The notes under the pieces are model-generated. The model saw nothing but the letters and a program-made list of their open reading frames with translations, was not told the DNA's origin and searched no databases. Positions 24,454 through 32,017 of a DNA stretch of 32,395 nt are shown here, piece by piece. The translations under genes were made by a program, and so were the position numbers. Where the stretch lies: NCBI GenBank assembly GCA_030427465.1, contig JAUIAZ010000007.1:1-32395 (forward strand). The letters are read 5' to 3'. The stretch comes from Gammaproteobacteria bacterium. GTDB taxonomy: Bacteria; Pseudomonadota; Gammaproteobacteria; Pseudomonadales; Oleiphilaceae. Each line of letters starts with the position of its first letter. Positions within the stretch are counted from its first letter, which is position 1.

Positions 24454-25767
24454 ATGCAACGACATGTGTCGCTGTTCATCAACAGATTGGTGCTGGCACT
24501 TACCGTGATCGCCGTGATTGGCTGGATCACCGGATTTTTCTGGGAGTTCGTTGCGCTCGGCCTGCTTTCCTATCTGTGCTGGACAGTACTCCAGGCCTGC
24601 CGCCTGCACCGCTGGTTGCATGAAGGCCTGCTCTCTGATCCGCCGGTCAGTCATGGCCTCTGGGGAGAGCTGTTTGATTCCATCTACCGGCTGCAACTCA
24701 GGCAGCAACGCAGTCACGACAGCCTGCAGGCACTCATTGATCGCGTACAGGAATCCACCAACTCACTGTCGGAAGCGGTCATCATGACGGATAAATCCGG
24801 CAGCATGGACTGGTGGAATGAAGCCGCAGAAAAACTGCTGGGGTTTCGCTATCCCGCAGACCGGGGGGTTCTCATTCACAACCTGCTACGCGCCCCCGAG
24901 TTCAAACAGTACTTTCAGAAGAAGCGTTACGATGAGCCGCTGCAACTGCGGTCACCCCGTAACTCCGATGTCACCCTGCAGATCCAGATCACCCTGTTCG
25001 GAGAAGATGACCGGCTGATTCTGGCCCAGGACATTTCGCGCCTGGTGAAGCTGGAGCAAATGCGGCGTGATTTCGTATCCAATGTCTCGCATGAGTTGCG
25101 CACCCCGCTGACCGTCATCAGTGGCTATCTGGAAACATTACTGGACCATTCAGAGACGCTTCACCCGCGCTGGGACAAGGCCTTAAAGCAGATGCAGAGT
25201 CAGTCAGCCCGCATGGAGGCCCTGATCACGGACCTGCTCCTGCTGTCCCGGATCGAAAACCAGGGCCGGGATTTCGTTGCCAAACCGGTCCGGATGAGCG
25301 GCCTGCTCCAGAGTATTCATCATGATGCCAATGCGCTGCGCTCGGAGGATAGCCCGAGTATCGAACTGAGCATAGAGAGCGATTCCGAGATCTATGGGGA
25401 CGAAACCCAGCTGCGCAGTGCCTTTACCAACCTGGTGGTGAATGCCATGAAATACACACCCAAGCCGGGCGGCAAGGTCAGGATGCGCTGGTACACCGAG
25501 GGGAATCAGGTGGTGTTCTCGGTTGAGGATACCGGCATCGGAATCGACCCGGTGCACATACCCCGCCTGACCGAGCGTTTTTACCGTGCAGACCCGTCAA
25601 GACACAGCAGCAGTGGCGGCACCGGCCTCGGGCTTGCTATTGTCAAGCATGTGCTGCTGAACCATGAGGCGGTGCTGACCATTGAGAGCACTCTCGGTGA
25701 GGGCAGCTGCTTTCAGTGTCGCTTCCCCAGCTCCCGGTTTACCCCAAAAGCACTGAAGGCCGGTTGA
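24454..25767 (+). CDS. phoR: Phosphate regulon sensor histidine kinase
   Basis: The 437-residue kinase has an N-terminal hydrophobic hairpin (about 10-48), no large periplasmic domain, and a PAS domain (about 95-195). A HisKA domain carries the phosphorylated His213 (NVSHELRTPLT). The ATPase domain has the N box AFTNLVVNAMKYTP, G1 DTGIGID and G2 GGTGLGLAIVKHV. The missing periplasmic sensor is normal for PhoR, which reads phosphate through the PstSCAB-PhoU complex. GAGGAA precedes the ATG. It converges with the response regulator at 25796. Confidence 0.96.
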   Translation: MQRHVSLFINRLVLALTVIAVIGWITGFFWEFVALGLLSYLCWTVLQACRLHRWLHEGLLSDPPVSHGLWGELFDSIYRLQLRQQRSHDSLQALIDRVQESTNSLSEAVIMTDKSGSMDWWNEAAEKLLGFRYPADRGVLIHNLLRAPEFKQYFQKKRYDEPLQLRSPRNSDVTLQIQITLFGEDDRLILAQDISRLVKLEQMRRDFVSNVSHELRTPLTVISGYLETLLDHSETLHPRWDKALKQMQSQSARMEALITDLLLLSRIENQGRDFVAKPVRMSGLLQSIHHDANALRSEDSPSIELSIESDSEIYGDETQLRSAFTNLVVNAMKYTPKPGGKVRMRWYTEGNQVVFSVEDTGIGIDPVHIPRLTERFYRADPSRHSSSGGTGLGLAIVKHVLLNHEAVLTIESTLGEGSCFQCRFPSSRFTPKALKAG

Positions 25768-25795
25768 AGACAGATCGTGCCGGACGCCCCGTCTG

Positions 25796-26701
25796 CTAGT
25801 TGAAGCGGGCAATATACTTCGACAGCGACGCCATTTTATCCGGGTCCTCATCCACGAAACGAATGATGATCTGTACAAAATCGGTATCTATACGTTTATC
25901 CACGGCTTTCAGGCTGTGGACATAGCCGTTGATGCGCTCCAGTACCTCTTCTTCATCCACTTCGATATCAATAACCGCCGGATCCAGAATCATCGGGAAC
26001 TGCTGGCCACGGCGGGCCACGACCTGCACTTCATTCAGGGAAATGGCCTTGATAACACAAGGCAGGGAAAAGTCGGCAAAACGGACTTTCGCCATCCCTT
26101 TGAGGGGCGCACCTGTGCTTCCGGACCCCTGGCTCTGGGCTGATCTGGCCGCCGGATTGGCAGACGTTCCCGCGGCAGGCTTTCCCGTCAGCAGATCTGC
26201 CGTAGATGCCGTTGCTATGGGAGCAGAGGGGGCCGGTGCTGCCCCCTTGGCTTTTGCAGAGGCCCCTGTCAGAAGGGCCGCACTGTCTCCGCCAAAACCT
26301 CCTGATCCGCTGGTTTTTGCCTTCAGTTGCCCGCCCATTGCCTTGGTCACTTTCTGGACCAGCATTTCGGCATTGAAAGGCTTGCCAAGGTAGTCGGTCA
26401 CCCCCTGCTGGGCGGCTTCCACCACATGCCCGCGGTCTCCCCGGCTGGTAACCATCACGAATGGCACTTTTTTGTAATGTTCGGTTGACCGGACCCACTG
26501 CAGAAGCTCCAGGCCGCTCATTTCCGGCATTTCCCAGTCACACAGAATCAGATCAAAACGCTGCTTGCTCAGCAGTAACTGAGCCTTGCGGCCATTGACC
26601 GCTTCTTCCACCTGAACCTGCGGGAACTGCGCCCGCATGGTTCGCTTGACCAGATCCCTGACAAAGGTGGCGTCATCCACCACGAGGACTTTCAATGCCA
26701 T
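25796..26701 (-). CDS. CheY-like response regulator with PilZ-like C-terminal domain
   Basis: The 301-residue protein has a receiver domain (1-122; Asp9-Asp10, phosphoacceptor Asp55 in LCDWEMPEMSG, Lys in YLGKPF). An Ala/Ser/Gly-rich linker follows (about 126-202). The C-terminal domain of about 100 residues (KVRFADFSLPCVIKAISLNEVQ to SLSKYIARFN) looks like a PilZ fold, but the RxxxR c-di-GMP motif is not evident, so ligand binding is doubtful. A similar gene lies near phoR in Pseudomonas aeruginosa (PA5364, from memory). It is downstream of cysZ on the same strand with a 52-nt gap. Receiver assignment is firm; the PilZ-like call is tentative. Confidence 0.8.
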   Translation of the reverse strand: MALKVLVVDDATFVRDLVKRTMRAQFPQVQVEEAVNGRKAQLLLSKQRFDLILCDWEMPEMSGLELLQWVRSTEHYKKVPFVMVTSRGDRGHVVEAAQQGVTDYLGKPFNAEMLVQKVTKAMGGQLKAKTSGSGGFGGDSAALLTGASAKAKGAAPAPSAPIATASTADLLTGKPAAGTSANPAARSAQSQGSGSTGAPLKGMAKVRFADFSLPCVIKAISLNEVQVVARRGQQFPMILDPAVIDIEVDEEEVLERINGYVHSLKAVDKRIDTDFVQIIIRFVDEDPDKMASLSKYIARFN

Positions 26702-26753
26702 GACTTCACCGCCCTACAAATATTCTCTAAGGCTAGCAGAGAATGCACACAGG

Positions 26754-27488
26754 TCACCCGGTGGCATGTCTGGGATAGGACAGCCACTGCCGTACACCGC
26801 CAGCTACAGCGGCCTGCATGACCACCAGATTGATGACCGGAATCAGTGTCAGTAACCAGGTGGCCAGACCAAAGCCCAGGCAGCGCCAACGGTTCTCCGC
26901 CATGTCCCGCTTCAGGAATTTCAACTTCTGACCGTTATTGTCGGAGGGAAAGTCCAGGAACTCCAGCGCAATCATCCAGGCAGACAGCAAGGCCCACAGA
27001 AACGGCGATACCGCATTGAACACCGGGATCAGGGTGAGTATCAGCACCAGCAGAAGCCGCGGCAGATAGTAGGCCAGCTTGCCCAGCTCTCTGGCCAGTG
27101 TACGAGGCACAAGCTTTATCAGAGTCACCCAATCCATGCGACTGTCAGGCGCCTCACCCTGCAGCACTTTCTGCACCTGCTCGGCCAGCAATCCATAGAA
27201 GGGAGCGCCAATCAGGGTCGCCATGAAGACAAAGGTGTACACCCATACAAACAGCAAAGCGAGCGCGAAAACAAACCAGACAACCGGCTCCAGCAGACTG
27301 AGCCAGTCGGGCAAAGTGGCTACCAGGCTGTCGAGCCACTGACCAAAGAAGCGTCCGGCCAGCCAGAACAGCAGCACAAAGAACAATACATTAATCAGCA
27401 GCGGCACCACCACGAACAGCCGCAGACGCGGCTGACGAATCAGTCGGAAGCCTTCCCTGAGATCTTCAAAACCCGCCATCAGGCTCAT
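26754..27488 (-). CDS. cysZ: Sulfate transporter CysZ
   Basis: The 244-residue protein has four or more hydrophobic segments (about 22-48, 68-95, 130-165, 205-235) and the CysZ/EI24 start MAGFEDLREGFRLIRQPRL. CysZ imports sulfate across the inner membrane for cysteine synthesis. GGAGG lies 8 nt before the ATG at 27488. It is divergent from the VanZ-like gene. Confidence 0.92.
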   Translation of the reverse strand: MSLMAGFEDLREGFRLIRQPRLRLFVVVPLLINVLFFVLLFWLAGRFFGQWLDSLVATLPDWLSLLEPVVWFVFALALLFVWVYTFVFMATLIGAPFYGLLAEQVQKVLQGEAPDSRMDWVTLIKLVPRTLARELGKLAYYLPRLLLVLILTLIPVFNAVSPFLWALLSAWMIALEFLDFPSDNNGQKLKFLKRDMAENRWRCLGFGLATWLLTLIPVINLVVMQAAVAGGVRQWLSYPRHATG

Positions 27489-27549
27489 ACTTTATTCCTC
27501 CCTGGCAAAATGCGTACTATATCGCCTCCTTTCCTGACTAAGAACCCGC

Positions 27550-27930
27550 ATGCCCCAGGCCACAGAACAATCCCTGCTGAAAAAATGGCAGGGCCCCCTC
27601 GGCAGATACAGCCTGCTGACCCTGTTTGCCGGAATTCTGCTCGTGGCGCTGCTGCCAAGCGAGAACCTGCCGCAGACGCAACACCTCACGGACAAATGGC
27701 AGCACGGGCTGGCCTTCTTCAGTCTGACACTGATGTTGGGTCTTCACAGACCGCAGTGGCAGGGAGGCCTGCTGCTCCTGATGATGGCGGGCTATGGACT
27801 GCTGATGGAGGGCCTGCAGGGCTTGAGTGGCTATCGTCTGGCTGAATGGGGCGACCTTCTGGCTGATATGCTCGGTACACTGGTCGGGCTCTTTGTGCGC
27901 TTTGTCATACGGAAGCGATACCTGTTGTAA
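27550..27930 (+). CDS. VanZ-like family membrane protein
   Basis: The 126-residue protein has four membrane helices (about 19-36, 50-64, 71-84, 101-119) and VanZ-like features: DKWQHGLAFFSLTLMLGL after helix 1 and EWGDLLADMLGTLVGL at the end. VanZ relatives contribute to teicoplanin resistance in enterococci, but the role of proteobacterial members is unknown. The Shine-Dalgarno is weak. The stop codon lies inside the GacA-type palindrome of the following sRNA promoter. Confidence 0.85.
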   Translation: MPQATEQSLLKKWQGPLGRYSLLTLFAGILLVALLPSENLPQTQHLTDKWQHGLAFFSLTLMLGLHRPQWQGGLLLLMMAGYGLLMEGLQGLSGYRLAEWGDLLADMLGTLVGLFVRFVIRKRYLL

Positions 27931-27943
27931 GAAATCTCTTACA
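27926..27943 (+). promoter_or_regulatory. GacA upstream activating sequence
   Basis: TGTAAG-aaatct-CTTACA is a perfect match to the TGTAAG-N6-CTTACA palindrome bound by the response regulator GacA (UvrY/VarA) in front of rsmY, rsmZ and csrB genes. It is centred about 97 bp before the predicted sRNA start, a usual distance. Confidence 0.88.
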
Positions 27944-28019
27944 AGACCTTAGGACATATCGGAAATATCACGTCAGCAAGCAGGTCGAATTTATCCGAAA
28001 AAATCATAAGCAACTGAAA

Positions 28020-28025
28020 TATAAT
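28020..28025 (+). promoter_or_regulatory. -10 element of the CsrB/Rsm-type sRNA
   Basis: A perfect TATAAT lies about 80 bp after the GacA palindrome; a start near 28032 is expected. No good -35 stands at 16-18 bp (GAAAAA at 27997-28002), which fits a promoter that depends on an activator. Confidence 0.6.
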
Positions 28026-28031
28026 AACTAT

Positions 28032-28300
28032 ATCGAAAAGGCCCACAGCGACCCAGTGTTACCGTTCGGAACACCCTCCCCTCTTTTTCGTCGAAATCAG
28101 TACAATGGGAACCATGGACGAAACGGAAAGGACGACTGCAAGGACGTTATCTCGACAGGATGTTCGAGGGAAGCAAGGACTTACGGAAGCGGCTTGAGGG
28201 ATTTTTCTAAAGGATTTAGTGGAGACAGGGAGTCTTCAATCAGGGAAGACTGAACAGGGATTGTCCAGACATGAAAAGGCGCCAGGAAGGCGCCTTTTTT
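28032..28300 (+). ncRNA. CsrB/RsmZ-type sRNA that sequesters CsrA/RsmA
   Basis: This stretch of about 265 nt has no credible ORF but contains 17 GGA motifs between 28068 and 28287, many as AGGA, AAGGA or CAGGGA, the recognition core of CsrA/RsmA. Hairpins display them: stem 28151-28155 with 28164-28168 (loop CAGGATGT), stem 28231-28237 with 28245-28251 (CAGG in the loop), and the terminator loop AGGAA. A GacA box and TATAAT lie upstream and an intrinsic terminator ends it. Such RNAs titrate CsrA/RsmA away from mRNAs under GacS/GacA control. Length is closer to CsrC/CsrB than to the shorter RsmY and RsmZ. The 5' end is approximate. Confidence 0.85.
28274..28300 (+). terminator. Intrinsic terminator of the CsrB/Rsm-type sRNA
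   Basis: AAAAGGCGCC (28274-28283) pairs with GGCGCCTTTT (28289-28298) around the loop AGGAA; the run of eight T residues begins within the 3' arm. It is the strongest terminator in the window, and its loop is itself a CsrA-like site. Confidence 0.92.
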
Positions 28301-28340
28301 TTGTCTTTCTTCTTTTTTGTCTTTCTTCGTGTCCCTCCGT

Positions 28341-29030
28341 TCAGCCCGCCTCGCCTGAACGGTAAAGACGAACCTGTCTGAACTCTGCCAGTTCACCCAG
28401 ATCTGGCCAGGTTATTGCCTCACCCTGCCCCCAAAGCCTATACCCCGGTTCCTCGAGGTTCCGCACCCGGGAATCTGCCAGCCAGACTTCAGCAGCCAGA
28501 CCTCTGAACTGCTGCAGGAGCGGACGATTGTCCGCGTCATACAGAATGTCTGCGGCGGTAACCAGATCAAACCCTCCCTGTGCCGGGAGTTCCCGCTGCC
28601 AGTCTACCTGGACACCCATCGCTGCGGCATTCGCTGCGATGGCCAGGCCTGCACCAGAGTCGCAGTCACAGGCGACAACTTCAGCAGCCCCAACCATTGC
28701 TGCGGCGATGGCCACCACGCCGGAGCCGGAGCCGACATCCAGCACACGACGACCACTCACCTGGTCCGCGTTATCCAGAATCCATCGTGCCAGCACCTGG
28801 CCACTGGCCCAGCAGAAACTCCAGTATGCCGGCTCAGCGACCGCTGCCTGGGCTTCCTCATGGGTCAGGGGCTCACTCATGCTGAGTGGATCGACCAGCA
28901 TCAGAGAAATTTCCGGCACCAGCGGCAGTGGCTGCAGGGAAAGTTTCCGGCCCGGCAAGCCCTGCCAGAAATACGCCTGCAATTTGTCTGTGAGGGAAAA
29001 AGAATGGTCTTTTGCCGTTAAATTATCCAC
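28341..29030 (-). CDS. SAM-dependent methyltransferase (class I, METTL20/PrmA-like)
   Basis: The 229-residue protein has the SAM-binding motif I VLDVGSGSGVVAIAAA (about 96-111), an acidic motif II (VVACDCDSG) and FDLVTAADILYD, which resembles motif post II/IV of protein lysine methyltransferases of the METTL20/ETFB group. The upstream SMSEPLTHEEAQAAVAEPAYWSFCWASGQVLARW is typical of that group. The start is GTG at 29030 with GGA about 9 nt before it. The target protein cannot be read from sequence. Confidence 0.82.
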   Translation of the reverse strand: MDNLTAKDHSFSLTDKLQAYFWQGLPGRKLSLQPLPLVPEISLMLVDPLSMSEPLTHEEAQAAVAEPAYWSFCWASGQVLARWILDNADQVSGRRVLDVGSGSGVVAIAAAMVGAAEVVACDCDSGAGLAIAANAAAMGVQVDWQRELPAQGGFDLVTAADILYDADNRPLLQQFRGLAAEVWLADSRVRNLEEPGYRLWGQGEAITWPDLGELAEFRQVRLYRSGEAG

Positions 29031-29122
29031 AATCAGATTCCGTCGAGTGAAACACGCTTAAAACAATAATCTTCACTTTAATCAACAGCCTTCAGGCTAC
29101 CCAACTTGGAGAGAGACTACTC

Positions 29123-29950
29123 ATGAATCCGGAAGACATCCAGAAGTACATCGATACCGGTGTGGAAATGGTCATGGCTTATGCCCCGCAACTGCTCCTG
29201 GCCATTCTGACCCTCATCATCGGCATGTGGATCATCAATCGCGTGCTGAAAGCGGCAGACAAAGCCCTGTCGAAAAAGTTTGACCCCACCCTCACCCGTT
29301 TCGTTCAAAATCTGGTCGGCATTGGCCTGAAACTGATACTGCTCATCAGTGTCGCGGGCATGGTTGGTATCGAAACCACCTCCTTCATCGCGGTACTCGG
29401 TGCAGCCGGTCTGGCCATTGGTCTGGCCTTGCAGGGCAATCTGGCCAACTTTGCAAGTGGTGTGTTGATACTGGTCTTCAAGCCGTTCAAGGTCGGTGAT
29501 TTTATCGAAGGCGGCGGCAAAATGGGCACTGTGCGGGAAATCCAGATCTTTACCACCGTGCTGATGACGCCGGATAACAAGAAAGTCATAGTGCCCAACT
29601 CTTCCATCACGGGCGATGCCATCACCAACTTTTCAGCAGAAACCACCCGACGGGTGGATTTTGTTTTCGGGATTGGCTACGACGACGACATCGATAAAGC
29701 CCGACAGACTCTGAAAGCGCTGATTTCAGAGGACAAACGTATTCACAAAGACCCGGCAGAAGTTATCGTGATTTCCGAACTCGGCGACAGCTCCGTCAAT
29801 TTCACCGTACGAGTCTGGGTGAATGCGGCAGACTACTGGGGCGTGTACTTCGACATGCATGAGAATGTGAAGAAGCGCTTTGATTCCGAAGGCATATCCA
29901 TTCCGTTCCCGCAGCGGGATGTTCACATCTATCAGGAAGCATCCTCCTGA
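29123..29950 (+). CDS. mscS: Small-conductance mechanosensitive channel
   Basis: The 275-residue protein has three membrane helices (about 22-42, 65-82, 88-120). The pore helix is TM3 with the Gly/Ala pattern AVLGAAGLAIGLALQGNLANF, as in E. coli MscS. A cytoplasmic beta/alpha vestibule follows (KPFKVGDFIEGGGKMGTVREI, VPNSSITGDAITNFS). It opens under membrane tension to release solutes during hypo-osmotic shock. GGAGAG precedes the ATG. It is divergent from the methyltransferase gene. Confidence 0.95.
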   Translation: MNPEDIQKYIDTGVEMVMAYAPQLLLAILTLIIGMWIINRVLKAADKALSKKFDPTLTRFVQNLVGIGLKLILLISVAGMVGIETTSFIAVLGAAGLAIGLALQGNLANFASGVLILVFKPFKVGDFIEGGGKMGTVREIQIFTTVLMTPDNKKVIVPNSSITGDAITNFSAETTRRVDFVFGIGYDDDIDKARQTLKALISEDKRIHKDPAEVIVISELGDSSVNFTVRVWVNAADYWGVYFDMHENVKKRFDSEGISIPFPQRDVHIYQEASS

Positions 29951-29994
29951 TTGACTGCTATACTCAGGCGATAGAACAACAAACGAGGTGAAGA

Positions 29995-31275
29995 ATGCCC
30001 ATTATGAAACTGAAATCCGTACTGGCCGGCATCTGTCTGGCTGCAGTGGTTGCACCGTCCCAGGCCCGGGATTTTGACAGCAGCGGTTACTTTACGTTGC
30101 TTGGCGGTTATACCTTCTTCGATGAGGAGCGTAACATCGAAGATGATCCGAGTATTGCCGCAGGTCTGGGCTATGAGTTCAACCGCAACTTTGCGGCTGA
30201 GGTTCTGTATGGGGGTGCCAACCTCGAGCCCGACAATGGCGCCACCAGCGAATTCGATGGGCGCTTTACCCGTTTGGATGTGCTGTACCACTTCGATGAT
30301 GGGGATGCCTGGCGCCCCTTCCTCATCGGAGGGGGTGGCAATTATGATTTCAGCAGCGACGGCTCTGAGTTTGACGAGACTCAGTGGAACCTCGGGGCAG
30401 GCCTGAAGCATGAGATCAGTGATTCCACCGATCTCCGCTTCGATGCACGAGGAGTGTACGGTACGGACAATGAAACCAAGGATGTGATGCTGAACCTCGG
30501 TATCAACATGCTGTTCGCCGGCCTTGTTGTGCCGCCTGAAGACTCCGATGGTGATGGCATCTATGACGACGAGGATCGCTGCCCGGATACGCCCTACGGC
30601 GCCAAGGTTGACACCAATGGATGTGAAATCATTGGCGATGCCGATAATGATGGGGTGAAAGACGATGTCGATCAGTGTCCAAATACACCAGCGGGCGCCC
30701 AGGTGGATGAGAAAGGCTGTGCCGCTGATGAGGACGGTGATGGCGTAGCGGATGTCGCAGACAAGTGTCCGGGTACACCGGCCGGCACCAAGGTCGATGA
30801 AACCGGATGCCCGGCGGACAAGGATGGTGACGGCGTAATGAACAGCGCCGATGCCTGCCCTGATACACCGGCCGGTGCAAAAGTGGATGCCAGGGGCTGC
30901 CAGCTGGTGCTGACAGAGACCGTGTCCATCAAGCTGAATGTCAACTTCCCGAGCGGCTCAGCCATTGTACCGGAGTCAGAAATGGCAGAGGTTGAGAAAC
31001 TGGCGACCTTCCTGAGACAGTATCCTTCTGCCAGCATCACGGTTGAAGGGCACACCGACAGCCAGGGTTCCGATACCATCAACCAGGTGATTTCCGAGCA
31101 GCGCGCAGATGCTGTCCGGGACGCTGCCATCCAGCGCTTTGGTGCTGACCCCAGCCGTATCAGTGCTGTCGGCATGGGCGAAGCTCAGCCCATCGCGGAT
31201 AACAATACCGCTGAGGGGCGCCGAGTGAACCGTCGCGTGGTTGGTGTCGCAGAAGCTACCGCCAACAAGGAGTAA
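29995..31275 (+). CDS. OprF/OmpA-type outer membrane protein with thrombospondin type 3 repeats
   Basis: The 426-residue precursor has a signal peptide (cleavage near Ala24 in APSQARDF). An eight-strand OmpA-like beta-barrel (about 25-178) is followed by four calcium-binding thrombospondin type 3 repeats (about 183-303), then a C-terminal OmpA peptidoglycan-binding domain (VEGHTDSQGSDTINQVISEQR). This is the architecture of Pseudomonas OprF-like porins. GAGG lies about 6 nt before the ATG at 29995. An intrinsic terminator follows the stop. Confidence 0.93.
   Translation: MPIMKLKSVLAGICLAAVVAPSQARDFDSSGYFTLLGGYTFFDEERNIEDDPSIAAGLGYEFNRNFAAEVLYGGANLEPDNGATSEFDGRFTRLDVLYHFDDGDAWRPFLIGGGGNYDFSSDGSEFDETQWNLGAGLKHEISDSTDLRFDARGVYGTDNETKDVMLNLGINMLFAGLVVPPEDSDGDGIYDDEDRCPDTPYGAKVDTNGCEIIGDADNDGVKDDVDQCPNTPAGAQVDEKGCAADEDGDGVADVADKCPGTPAGTKVDETGCPADKDGDGVMNSADACPDTPAGAKVDARGCQLVLTETVSIKLNVNFPSGSAIVPESEMAEVEKLATFLRQYPSASITVEGHTDSQGSDTINQVISEQRADAVRDAAIQRFGADPSRISAVGMGEAQPIADNNTAEGRRVNRRVVGVAEATANKE
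30541..30903 (+). repeat. Four thrombospondin type 3 repeats in the porin linker
   Basis: Four units of about 32-35 codons share a DxDxDGxxD calcium loop, then CPxTPxGAKVDxxGC. They begin near 30541, 30637, 30733 and 30820. Two internal Cys per unit suggest disulfides that stiffen the linker. Confidence 0.85.
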
Positions 31276-31313
31276 GGTTCAGCGCCAACGGCAATAAAAT
31301 TGTCATCAAAATG

Positions 31314-31340
31314 AGGGAAGCTTCGGCTTCCCTTTTTATT
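31314..31340 (+). terminator. Intrinsic terminator after the OmpA-type porin
   Basis: AGGGAAGC (31314-31321) pairs with GCTTCCCT (31326-31333) around a TTCG tetraloop and is followed by TTTTATTT. A stable, textbook-type terminator. Confidence 0.92.
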
Positions 31341-31370
31341 TGACATTCTGTTACAACTTCAGACTAAACA
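31340..31370 (+). promoter_or_regulatory. Possible sigma-70 promoter for the YbaK-like gene
   Basis: A consensus -35 TTGACA (31340-31345) is followed by TAAACA after 19 bp. The -35 is perfect but the spacing is long and the -10 is weak. It sits just after the porin terminator and before the YbaK-like gene. Confidence 0.3.
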
Positions 31371-31429
31371 AGGCTGAAAAATAGGGCTATGTTCAAATAA
31401 CAAGCAGATCAGCAAAACGGGAGGCCTTT

Positions 31430-31966
31430 ATGCCGGTTGCAGCCCTCAAGCGTCATCTGGAAAAAAACGGGGTTCCTTTCACGACCCTGACTCATCAACC
31501 CGCTTTTACCGCACAGGAAGTCGCGCACAGCGCGCACGTCTGTGGCAAAACCCTGGCCAAAGTGGTGATCATCCTGATCGATGGTGGCATGGCCATGGTG
31601 GCGATGCCCGCCACATCCAAAATCCGCTGGGATCGCTTCATGTCGGCCATGGGAACCGATTTCATCGAACTGGCTGATGAAGAGGACTTCAAGGACCTCT
31701 TCCCCGATTGCGAGGTGGGTGCCCTGCCTCCCTTTGGCAGTCTTTACGGCATGCCGGTTTACCTTGATGGCAGCCTGACCCGCAATGAAGACATTCTTTT
31801 CAGCGCCGGCACTCACAACGAGCTCATCAAACTCAGTATGCAGGACTATCTGAGCCTGGAGCACCCGATGACACTGGAAGAAGGATTTGCGCCCATTGCC
31901 CGTCGCAACAGCCGCTTCGCCTCACGCCGTGATACGCCAGGAGAAGCTCTGCCAAGGCCCGCGTAA
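31430..31966 (+). CDS. YbaK/prolyl-tRNA deacylase-domain protein
   Basis: The 178-residue protein has the YbaK/EbsC fold, with the early THQPAFTAQEVAHSAHV segment and the KTLAKVVIILID core (conserved Lys in GKTLAKVV). EVGALPPFG is the loop shared by ProX, YbaK and the ProRS INS domain. Members clear wrongly charged Ala- or Cys-tRNA(Pro) in trans; the substrate of this one is not known. GGGAGG lies about 6 nt before the ATG. It converges with the protease gene. Confidence 0.85.
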   Translation: MPVAALKRHLEKNGVPFTTLTHQPAFTAQEVAHSAHVCGKTLAKVVIILIDGGMAMVAMPATSKIRWDRFMSAMGTDFIELADEEDFKDLFPDCEVGALPPFGSLYGMPVYLDGSLTRNEDILFSAGTHNELIKLSMQDYLSLEHPMTLEEGFAPIARRNSRFASRRDTPGEALPRPA

Positions 31967-31996
31967 AGACGGGTTCCAGCCCGCTGGTATCTTGAT

Positions 31997-32017
31997 CTGA
32001 CCACTTCGGGTGGTCAG
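31997..32017. terminator. Hairpin between convergent YbaK-like and DegQ-like genes
   Basis: CTGACCAC (31997-32004) pairs with GTGGTCAG (32010-32017) around TTCGG. The 3' arm overlaps the protease stop codon. It can form on either strand, but no strong T-run follows on either side. Confidence 0.5.

Noticed and set aside
28056-28253. 65-codon ORF inside the sRNA region
   Set aside because: It has no Shine-Dalgarno, and its Gly/Arg-rich translation is explained by the repeated GGA motifs of the sRNA.
28528-29061. Plus-strand ORF of 177 codons opposite the methyltransferase
   Set aside because: Composition is Ser/Thr/Pro-rich with no motif, while the opposite strand has a clear SAM-binding motif.
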